Shown in pieces: positions 23,101-34,099 of a stretch of DNA of 64,000 nt. A program made the translations under genes and the position numbers. Source of the DNA: Adiantum capillus-veneris (lineage: Eukaryota > Streptophyta > Polypodiopsida > Polypodiales > Pteridaceae); NCBI GenBank assembly GCA_014529385.2, contig CM043953.1, forward strand, positions 79,038,338 through 79,102,337. Reading direction: 5' to 3'. The notes beneath the pieces are model-generated. The model made no database searches. It had not been told where the DNA came from and saw only the letters and a program-made list of their open reading frames with translations. Positions within the stretch are counted from its first letter, which is position 1, and every line of letters begins with the position of its first letter.

Positions 23101-26100
23101 AAATTTCAAACAGGATCACCAAACAAGTTCTCAAACATAACTCAAAATTAAATAGCAAGCTCGACATTAGTCGAGCTCGAAAAGTCGACTGACTTTCCAT
23201 CTTGAAACCTGCACCAAAAATTAGGGTTAGGTTCTTTCCATAAGGTCGTAGCCAACCACAGCATGGTCCATCAGCTCTTGGACAAATAGTGTCCCTCTGG
23301 CGGCGACGGTAGTCCCAAAACAGCAATCACACTGGACCTCCAAGTTCATCAGCTCGTGAAGAGACATCTACTGAGAGATGTCGAGAAATTTCAAGTTATA
23401 ATCTGCTAGGGTTTCCATGGCAAGCATTTCAGGGTACCCCACTCTGCCAAAAGTTGCACTCCAAAGGAAGATGTCAGAAACCATATAACTTCGGGCAAAA
23501 AAAATTCTTGAAAGCTTGCCAAGTCCTTGGAGTATGCGGCTCGGTAGCTAAGACATCAACATCTACATGGCACTGCCTCTGCGAAAAACAGCAGCTCGAA
23601 ACAAAAATCTGGATCCTTCTCTTGCAAGTGATCTTTATGGCTTATGCTCTGTAAGCCATGAGCGATGAAGTAAGGGTGGGAGTGGCTAATAAGGAGTGGC
23701 TAATAAGTTCGGGGTCAGAACCCGAAGATAAAATTTCCAATGACCTTTGGAAGTGCGATCTTGCTCTGTCTGCTCTTTGGTAGGACCGGTATGCTTTCAG
23801 AAAAGCACACGCCTGAAGCTCTGATACCACTGTCACAAGATAGGCACCACGTGCCAATAGAAAAGAACAGACTGAATAGACTTTTGGCACTTCAACCCTT
23901 GGAGAATCGTTTTCGTCCTCGAAAACGAACGTAGGAAAACGTTTCTTAACTGCAAAGACATTCTCCCATGTAGAACTTTCTTCAAGTCTATCTAGCCATT
24001 TTACCAACACCTGTCGTCTGACATGATGTCTGGTGCGAAGCTCATGAGAATCCAAAATCTTTTCGGGCTCATGAGGGATGCTTAGCGGTTCGATAAGGTT
24101 AACCAACACACCTGTGTCGATGACATTATCATTTTGTCCTAGCTGTTTTCGTAACGGCTAACATGAAAAACAGGATGAACTCGTGAGTGCTCTGGAAGAG
24201 CTAACTTATAGGCCACTTGACCTATACGTTCGAGAATGGTAAATGGTCCACAATAGCGTGGTGAAAGTTTAGCAACTTTTTCCGTCTTCACACTTTCTGA
24301 ATGCTCCGAAAATTGGAGAAAAACCTTGCGGCTAACATGAAAAACAGGATGAAACTCGTGAGTGCTCTGGAAGACTAACTTATAGGCCACTTGACCTATT
24401 ACGTTCGAGAATGGTAAATGGTCCACAATAGCGTGGTGAAAGTTTAGCAACTTTTTCCGTCTTCACACTTTCTGAATGCTCCGAAAATTGGAGAAAAACC
24501 TTGTCTCCTTCTTCGAAAGTAGCAAGACGACGATGCTCATCTGTGTACTTCTTATATCGATCTTGAGCTTGCTTAACATTTTGTCGAGCAACTCGAAGCA
24601 TGTCAAAATGGACTTGGAGAAAATCCTTCGCTTGTTGTATCTTCTCCTTAGCCAACCCCACCGTAACGGGTGATCTAGGTTGGAATCCATACAAAAGCAT
24701 AAATGGACTAAACCCTGTAGTGACATGCTTTGAACTATTATAAGCAAATTTCAATATAGGTAAGTAGTCTTCCCAAGTGGTTTGCTTTTTGCTAACGTAC
24801 GCTCGTAGCATATCCTCTATCACTTGATTAACTCTTTTTGTTTGACCATCCGTTTCTGGATGATCAGCCGTACTTAGATTAAGTTTTAGTTTCCAACTTT
24901 TGGAACACAGCTCTCCAGAAGTGATTATCGAACTTTCGATCTTTGTCACTAATGATACTAGCTGGAAGACCGTAGAGTTTATATACATGGTCTACAAATA
25001 GCCGTGCTAATTCCGGTGTCTTAACCATAGTCTTAGTGGGAATGAATCGACCCATCTTTGTGAGACGGTCTTTAATTACCCAAATGGCATCATGGCCACG
25101 ATTTGTAGTAGGTAGTCCTACTACAAAATCCATAGAGATACTCTCCCACTTACCTTATGGAATATCTAAAGGATGTAAAAGGCCACCTACCTTGAGGCGC
25201 TCTGCCTTATTAGTTTAGTACGTACTCTTGAACATCATGATGTAAGCCCGGTCAATAAAATTGCCGTCGAACTAAGACATACGTCTTACGAATACCTGGA
25301 TGACAAGCACTTGGACTATCGTGACACTCAAATAAGATTTGGCGCCTAGTGTCTTAGTCCTTTGGCACACATACTCTACCTTTGTGGAGTAAGTAGCCAT
25401 CATCAATGGAAAAATTCTTCCATCGCTTAAGCTCTTCCTGAGTAGGGGTGGAGCTCTGTGTGTTGGAGTTTTTATCTACGCGTGCAGAGACATGTGAGTG
25501 TGAGGGATCCCTTTTTAAAACTGCACTCCACACTATAGCATATGATTGATCTTGTTCACACTTGCCACGTAATGACTCTAAAAATCCACTTTTTATTTCC
25601 ATGAAAGCAAGTGAATTAATCTGAGGTATCCGACTTAGTGCATCCGCTACTACATTATATCGCCCTTTGTGATATCGTAGCTTACAATCATAATCTTGAA
25701 GGATTTCGGCCCATCTAGCTTTACGACCCTTCAAGTCCGTTTGAGTAGTAAACCATTTGATACTCTCATGGTCAAAAACTACTTCAAACTCGGCACCATA
25801 TAAATAGTGTCGCCACTTTCGTAAAGCGTGAATTATGGCATAGAGCTCTCTCTCATAGACATTTTTGGGCTTCTTCCCAAGAAAAAAGTCTTACCTTTTG
25901 CGGTAAGTTGATCCGTCATAGGAATAGGGATTTTGGCATAGTCACGGATATATTGTCGATAAAATCCAAGCCTTGCCTATAAATATATTGAAAGCTCCTC
26001 TAACTGTGTTGGGATGTGACCATCGAGAATGGCAGCGACCTTGTCTGTGTCCATTTTGATGCCAAAATAAGAGATCACATGACGGATGTAATGTACTCTC

Positions 26101-29100
26101 TATTTTAAAGAAATCGCACTTGCTTTGCTTAGCATACAGCACGTTAGTCGTAGCTAGCTCTTTCGAACCACTAATCGTAAGTGTGTTATATGTGTTCATC
26201 TTCAGTCTTACTGTATCAATGTGAATGCCATCAAGGAAACACCACAATAAATTTTCCAAGATAGGGCGTAAGACACTATCCATGAGTGTCATAAATGTTG
26301 CCCTGACACAGATACCGTGACATTGATGTTAGGCCAAAAGGCATAACCAAAAATTCAAAATACCCGAACCGTGTTCTAAAGGCAGTTTTGGAGATATCTT
26401 GCAGTAGGATACGCACCTGGTGGTATCCTGAACGAAGATCTATCTTTGTACAGTATCTTGCCCCGTGGTGTTGATCAAACAACTCATCCACTCGAGGCAG
26501 AGGATACTTGTTCTTGATGGTTATCGCATTTAATTCGTGATAATCTACGCACATGCGCATAGTACCATCTTTCTTTTTTACCAATAGAATTGGTGATGCC
26601 CAAGGCGAAGTGCTAGGTCTAATGAAACCACGAGCGAGGTAGTCAGCCAACTGACTCTCAACCTCCTTGGTTTCTTTAGCACTCGTACGATAAGGTGGTT
26701 TACTCACCGGTTTAGTGCCTGGCAAGACATCTATGCCATGTTGCACATCACGTGTAGGGGGTAACCTAATGGTAAATCACTTGAGAACACATCACTATAC
26801 TCCGTGAGTAAGTGAGTTAGTTTTTGCCATGCAAAAGAAGAAAGTAAACTAGAGTTATGCTAGGATGGAGAATCTTATAATTCTTGTCATGTTTGTTTTA
26901 CAACAATTGCACGTTGCTCTATAGAATTAAAATTGAGAGCACTTTGCTCGTTAGATTTGTTAACACTTTGTTTATTAGTAGAATTCATTGCACTTTGCAT
27001 ACCATTACTAGAATTCACCGCACTTTGCTCTTGAGAATTCACAAGACTTGTAGACAAGCAGTAACACAAAAAGACTTCATCTATTAAATCTGCTTTCTGC
27101 AAAATAGAAAGCTCGACTGTACATAAAAGAGGTGCAGATGGTATATTTTTCTCACCAAGCAAAAGCACATGTTTACCATTGGCTATAAAGGATAAGGAGT
27201 TGTGTTCATAACTACTGTGCAATGTGTTTCTTAAACCATGCAGCCACTCCCGTCCTAAAACTATATCAGCACGGTCCATGTTCATAACTTGGTAGTCAAG
27301 GGTCATCGTATGATCTTCAACAATAAGCTCAACCCCTTGAACTACTGTGTCCCATACTTCTTTATCATTCCCAGACATCTGCTCGATCACATACTTGTGA
27401 GAGCCGGGAGTCTGTGTAAGCTTAAATTTCTTGACTAGCTTATAGTTCAAGAAGCTATGAGTTACACCATCATCCACTAAAATACGAACACGTTGTCCGT
27501 TAATAGTGCCATGCAGGGGAATCAAACCATGGGGGCCAAAGGTGGGCTGCCACATTGAAGCAGGTACACAACACTTGAGTTTTTCTTCCATATGAACAAC
27601 CTCTACAGCACAATATTTAGGAGATGAATCTAATGTGAGGCGTTGCACCATGTGCATGGCTTTTCTTTGCCTTGCAAAAGAGAACAAACTATCTTGTTAT
27701 GTTGGTCCGAAAGACATCTAAAACACAAATTGTGTTTCTTCGCACACTCAAAATCGGCAGTGTTAAGAGACCCACGTGGAGTATCTCGTTAGTGCTTAGG
27801 CTTCTTAGCCTCTTGTGGGCGTCGAGAGGTAGATTGTCTCTTATTCCTCTTGGAATGTGTGGGAGATCTAACTCACCATTGTCTCTTAGCCACATTGCTC
27901 TTAGCAAAAGTATTCTTAGAGTAGGGAACATTTCCTTTCCTCTCTTGGTCATCATCATCTTTTTGGGCATGATTGTTGGCTTCTTCCAAAGTTTTTGGAT
28001 GTTGGGTCTTGACATGAAGACGATAGTCTTTGTCAAGACCCCTATTAAAACCCCGTATCTTTTGGAATTAATCTAGACTCTAGTTTGAATATGATTTCCC
28101 GATACTTTGAAAGGTACTGTGTGAGAGAGAGGCGAGACATGAGGCATGCATCCCATGCTAACCAATTCTTATCTTCTTCATCGGAGTCCAAAAACTCTTT
28201 AGAGAAAGAAGCTTGAAACGCAGCCCAAGACGGGCAATGGGCAGACATGTGCGATCTTAGGTGCTGGAGATGTTCAATTGAAGTTTCAGAATGACTCTTC
28301 TCTCACGCTGAAGAATGTGAGACATGTTCCCGCAATTACAAAGAGCTTGATCAGCACAGGTTTACTTGAGGATGCTGGCTATGCCACCACTTTTGGACAA
28401 ACAATGTGAAAGATATCCAAGGGTTCGATGACAGTAGCACATGGAGTAAATTCTAGAGGACTTTACATGATTTATGTATCAAATGTCTCTAAAAATGTAA
28501 TCAATGTAACTGAGCAGTCGAACGTTTCTTTATGGCATAGCCGGTTAGGACATATGTCCAAGAAGGGAATGGAAATCTTGTCTCGTTCTGGTTATTTGCC
28601 TGGCTTTTCATTTAATGATTTTGAATTCTGTGAACATTGTCTGTATGGTAAGCAAACACAGTGTGAGGTCTCTGCCCCTTGTCGAGAGGAGCGGAGTACC
28701 TTTGATAGGTCTCCAATCCTGATAAGGAAAAACCAACGGACATTGCCTTAGCTACTACGTAGCCACGGGGGAGGACGGGCATCTCATGGAAATGTCATCC
28801 ACCACTTATAAGCTCTCCTTTAAGAGATAGGCTTGTTTCCACAGTCGTCTTTATATTTGGGGTGTGTCTCAATCTATGAATATCACTCCATTTGTGTAAG
28901 AACGTATTGACCGCATCCTTGTTGCGATCACGCTCTTCCCTGTGAAACTCAGGAATGGTGATATTCTTAAGTAATGCATTGCTACCTTCTGCAGCACTTG
29001 TCTCTTGGACTCCTTGAGTCGTGTGAGCTTGGTTCCCTTGAACCGTGCCACTTGTGGCTCCTCGAGTCGTCTGTGAATTCATAAATTTCACAAGTAACTC

Positions 29101-32100
29101 CATAAGATTGGTAACATTTGCATTAACTGCAGAGAGGTTGTGTTTAAGTACGCTTTGGTGATTTTCCAAAGTCTTGAAAGCAGCCATACCTACAAGGCCA
29201 TGATCTCCTAGATCATCATGCATACTAGTGTCAGCCGCACCCATGGTGCCCTGATTTTGATCTACGTGCTCAAAATCAAACGTATGTGTAGGCGGGATAT
29301 CCTCACTGGCCATGGTAAACACACACTAATGCAAAGAGAGAGAAAAAAACGTCAACTTGTACCTTGTGAAATTGAAATCTTTGTGTTTTGTATGCTCCGC
29401 GATTTGCATTGCATGCGAACCCCGCCTTGCGAGAATTGGAGCGCTTCATGTGTCGTTCGTCGTAAGAACAGAAAAAAACGTCAACTTGTACCTTGTGAAA
29501 TTGAAGTCTTTGTGTTTTGTATGCTCCGCGATTTGCATTGCATGCGAACCCCGCCTTGCGAGAATTGGAGCGCTTCATGTGTCGTTCGTCGTAAGAACAC
29601 CTTTGTTGGTTCTTCACAAAAACTCGTCGTTTTTGTGACGGCTTTTGTTCACTTTCAAGCTATCTCCTTGCGGAAAAAAGAATTTTTGGAGGAAAACTTT
29701 CCTTCCTCCAAGAAGTGAAAAGGAAGGGTGAAGCTACTTCCTTGATGTTTGAAGCTTTCCCTTTCCTTCTAGTTTTCCTTTCAACACAAGTATGCTATCT
29801 TCCTTGTTATACACAACAAGGGTCAATAGCTTGATGGTAAAGTGTTGGCCTCTTACCCTCACGGGTGGGTTCAACCCTCCGTCATGCAAGGGTTAAGCGG
29901 GCCTTGCTACGCCCGCAGCTAACGGCGCCAACGAAGAAGAGGAAAAGCAGGTTGCATGTGCATAGGACGCGCTGCTTCTCTCCGACGTTTCGTAGACAGC
30001 GACGTCTCCGCTGTGCATCAAAAGAAGATAGGCACGCTTTTCTGTGCGCAGCGCGTGGACAGACAGTCACAGCCGACCTCGGCCACCCCATCTACGCCCT
30101 CCACAACGCACAACCAAGGCAAACTCGACCGGCAACTCTACGGCACGGAAGCTCCGAAGGCTTCCGTTGGCGCCGTTGGCTGCGCGCGTAGGAAGGCCCG
30201 CTTAACCCTTGCATGAAGGAGGGTTGAACCCACCCCATGAGCGTAAGAGGCCAACACTTTACCATCAAGTTGTTGACCCTTGTTGTGTATAACAAGGAAA
30301 GATAGCATACTTGTGTTGAAAGGAAAACTAGAAGGAAAGGGAAAGCTTCAAACTTCAAGGAAGTAGCTTCACCCTTGCTTTTCACTTCTTGGAGGAAGGC
30401 AAGTTTTCCTTAAAAATTCTTTTTTCCTCAAGGAGGTAGCTTCAAAGTGAACAAAAGCCTTCACAAAAACGACGGGTTTTTGTGAAGAATCAACAAAGGT
30501 GTTATTACGACGAATGACACGTGAAGCGCTCCAATTCTCGTAAGGCGAGGTTCGCATGCAACGCAAATCCCGAAGCATACAAAACACAAAGATTTCAATT
30601 TCACAAGGTACAAGTTGACGTTTTTTTCTCTCTCTTTGCATTAGTGTGTGTTTACCATGGCCAGTGAGGATATCCCACCTACACATACGTTTGATTTTGA
30701 GCACATAGATCAAAATCAGGGCACCATGGGTGCGGTTGACACTAGTATGCATGATGATCTAGGAGATCATGGCCTTGTAGGTATGGCTGCTTTCAAGACT
30801 TTGGAAAATCACCAAAGCGTACTTAAACACAACCTCTCTGCAGTTAATGCAAATGTTACCAATCTTACGGAGTTACTTGTGAAATTTATGAATTCACAGA
30901 CGACTCAAGGAGCCACAAGTGGCACATTTCAAGGGAACCAAGCTCGCATGACTCAAGGAGTCCAAGAGAAGTGCTGCAGAAGATGCATAAGGTAGCAATA
31001 CATTACTTAAGAATATCACCATTCTTGAGTTTCACGGGGAAGAGCGTGATCGCAACAAGGATACGGTCAATACGTTCTTACACAAATGGAGTGATATTCA
31101 TAGTTTGAGACACACCCCGGATATAAAGACGGCTGTGGAAACAAGTCTCTCTCTTAAAGGCAAGGCCTATAAGTGGTGGATGACATTTCCAATAAATGTC
31201 CGTCCTCCGTCTTGGGCTTCTTTCTCAGGTTCAAGCTTCTTTCTCCAAAGAGTTTTTGGACTCCAATGAAGAAGATAAGAATTGGTTAGCCTGGGATGCA
31301 TGCCGCATGTCTCGCCTCTCTCTCACACAATACCTTTCAAAGTATCGGGAAATCATATTAAAACTAGAAGGTTTAGATGAATTTCAAAGATACGAGGTTT
31401 TAATAGGGGTCTTGACAAAGACTATCGTCTTCATGTCAAGACCCAATATCCAAAAACTTTGGAAGAAGCCATTAGTCATGCCCAAAGATATGATGATGAC
31501 CAAGAGAGGAAAGGAAATGTTCCCTACACTAAGAATAATTTTACTAAGAGCAATGTGGCTAAGAGCCAATGGCGAGGATCTCCCACACGTTTCAAGAGAA
31601 ATAAGAGACAATCTACCTCTCCACGCCCACAAAAGGCTAAGAAGCCTAAGCACTCACGAGATACTCCACGTGGGTCTCTCAGCACTGCCGATTTTGAGCG
31701 TGCGAAGAAACACAATTTGTGTTTTAGATGTCTTTTGGACCAACATAACAAGAAAGATTGTCCTCTTTTGCAAAGCAAAGAAACGGCCATGCACACGGTG
31801 CCACGCTTCACATTAGATTCATCTCCTAAATATTGTGCTGTAGAGGTTGTTCATATGGAAGAAAAACTCAAGTGTTGTGTACCTGCTTCAATATGGCAGC
31901 CCACCTTTGGCCCCCATGATTTGATTCGCATGCATGGCACTATTAACGGAGAACGTGTTCGTATTTTAGTGGATGATGGTGCAACTCATAACTTCTTGAA
32001 CTATAAGCTAGTCAAGAAATTGAAGCTTACACAGACTCCCGGCTCTCACAAGTATGTGGTGGAGCAGATGTCTGAAAATGATAAAGAAGTATGGGACACC

Positions 32101-34016
32101 GTAGTTCAAGGGGTTGAGCTTATTGTTGAAGATCATACGATGACCCTTGACTTTCAAGTTATGCACATAGACCGTGCTGATGTAGTTTTAGGACGGGAGT
32201 GGTTGCATGGTTTAGGAAACACATTGCATACTAGTTATGAACACAACTCCTTATCCTTTATGGCCAATGGTAAACGTGTGCTTTTGCTTGGTGAGAAAAA
32301 TATACCATCTGCACCTCTTCTATGTACAGCCGAGCTTTCTATTTTGTAGAAAGCAAATTTAATAGATGAAGTCTTTTTGTGTTACTGCTGGTCTCCAAGT
32401 CTTGTGAATTCTCAAGAGCAAAATGCGGTGAATTCTAGTAATGGTATGCAAAGTGCAATGAATTCTACTGATAAACAAAGTGTTAACAAATCTAACGAGC
32501 AAGTGCTCTCAATTTTAATTCTATAGAGCAACGTGCAACTGTTGTAAAACAAACATTACAAGAATTGCAAGATTCTCCATCCCAACATAACTCTAGTTTA
32601 CTTTCTCCTTTTGCATGGCAAAAGCTAACTCACTTACTCACGGAGTATAGTGATGTGTTCTCAAGTGATTTACCACCAGGTTTACCCCCTGCATGTGATG
32701 TGCAGCATGGCATAGATGTCTTGCCAGGCACTAAACCGGTGAATAAACCACCTTATCGTACAAGTGCTAAAGAAGCCAAGGAGGTTGAGAGTCAGTTGGC
32801 TGACTACCTCGCTCGTGGTTTCATTAGACCTAGCACTTCGCCTTGGGCATCACCAATTCTATTGGTAAAAAAGAAAGATGGTGCTATGCGCATGTGCGTA
32901 GATTATCGTAGATTAAATGCGATAACCATCAAGAACAAGTATCCTCTGCCTCGAGTGGATGAGTTGTTTGATCAACTCCACGGGGCAAGATACTATACAA
33001 AGGATATGAAAGCATTTGGAAGCTCTAGAGGGAAGTGAGAATTGCTCGGTGCTCTGCTGCCGCACCCCCCCTCGCCATCGCTGCCCCCCCCCCCCCCCCC
33101 CCCCCCCCGCGCCCTCGTGTAGCTTCCCCCCTGCGCGCAGCCCACCTGCCCGCCCCTTGCGCGCTATACCCTGTCCGCTACCACACCGTTGTCCGTCGCC
33201 CGTCGCCTGCCCCTCCTGCGCCCTGCCCACTCTTCCAACCACGCCACCCACTCAGCTTGCCCGCCCAGCCCTTCCCGCCGCTCCTTGTCCCGCCATCCTT
33301 TCGCCCGCCCTCCTTCTTGCCCGCAACTTTTTTTCCCTTTCCTCGCCCGTGTGTATTTTTAGTTTTTAGCCTTCGCTGCTTGTCGAGCCTCGCCATTCTC
33401 TTTGGCGTGTTTGGTCCAACGGAAGTCTCCCCCCCTCGTTTCTTCTTCACAACACAGCAGACACAGATGGAGGCTGTGTGAGAGTGAGGTCATCTCCAAG
33501 GAATATGTCCGTTTTTTTTAGTGTAGGGCGCTTCTTCAAGAAGTCCTTTGCCTCCATGGATGGGAAACAGATGATTAAAGCTCTCCCTTTTGAAGTCTTG
33601 TGTCTTCCCCCTACCCTCCATGCCAGAGGCATACTGATCGACCAAGCGACTGAGCTGGGGAGATCCAGACGCCCACAATTGCGGAGGACTACACAGCATC
33701 GACGGAGGCTGCATCAAAGGATACGGGTCACTTTGGCTCGACATGCACGACGCCCGGTCAGACTACTGACCATGGAGGAGATTGATGAGATCCGCTAGCG
33801 ACTAATGCTGGATCTCCTGTGATCTAGCTATTGCAGCTAGCTGTTTAGCTGCTTAGTCCACACCTAGCAGTTTAGGATTCCATAGTATTTTATTCATTTT
33901 GTCATTTTGTCATTTTGTCTACTCTGACTTTGTATCAGATCCACCACATTGTAACTTTCTGGTCTCATAGGTCGCTTTGGCCTTTTGAAGACGTTAATAT
34001 AACATTTCATTTCATT

Positions 34017-34099
<83 letters not shown>

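Larger units (their letters stand above)
21495..23895 (-). mobile_element. Non-autonomous LTR element in gypsy-1
   Basis: On the minus strand: an LTR fragment (23831-23895), Met primer site, about 1.65 kb interior without pol genes, a polypurine tract and a complete 671-bp 3' LTR. The LTR is a diverged relative of the gypsy-3 LTR (shared AATATAAA...GAAATAC, GGGGCGCCA and GGGGCCAATA blocks). The interior carries two families of short repeats. The 5' LTR is cut at 23895, where the next gypsy begins. Confidence 0.65.
23896..29933 (-). mobile_element. gypsy-2 left copy: Ty3/gypsy chromovirus relic
   Basis: On the minus strand it has gag, protease, RT, RNase H, integrase and chromodomain, in gypsy order, all interrupted. 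No LTR of its own is recognised at either end. From 26444 upward it forms the left arm of a large palindrome with 30165-33002. A 0.53-kb copia fragment is inserted in gag near 28232-28769. Confidence 0.8.
26444..33002. repeat. 6.5-kb palindrome of gypsy-2 sequence
   Basis: Left arm 26444-29933, loop 29934-30164 (231 nt), right arm 30165-33002. Matching landmarks on opposite strands are gag starts (29322/30648), protease (near 27480/31960) and [12 protein letters not shown] (near 26570/32880). The left arm is 652 bp longer, which the copia insertion (about 0.53 kb) and the 129-bp duplication account for. Confidence 0.9.
30165..33002 (+). mobile_element. gypsy-2 right copy, truncated in RT
   Basis: It is the mirror image of the left copy: gag, protease and the first half of RT on the plus strand. 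It ends after HGARYYTK, where the left copy continues [11 protein letters not shown], and GC-rich DNA follows. Confidence 0.85.
33470..34020 (+). mobile_element. Twin-primed LINE fragment (5' inversion)
   Basis: An inverted ORF1 piece (33470-33630, minus) is joined directly to the sense ORF2 C-terminus and 3' UTR (33630-34020, plus). Inversion of the 5' segment with internal loss is the hallmark of twin priming in LINE integration. The 3' end is the family motif followed by (CT)n. Confidence 0.78.

Noticed and set aside
29822-29890. tRNA gene
   Set aside because: A and B boxes are present but the acceptor and anticodon stems do not pair.
26444-33002. Palindrome as LTR pair of a single element
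   Set aside because: Arms are inverted and contain gag to RT coding sequence, so they are head-to-head copies and not LTRs.
33016-33481. Long proline/alanine-rich frames
   Set aside because: They come from the C-rich composition, overlap in several frames, and contain no domain.
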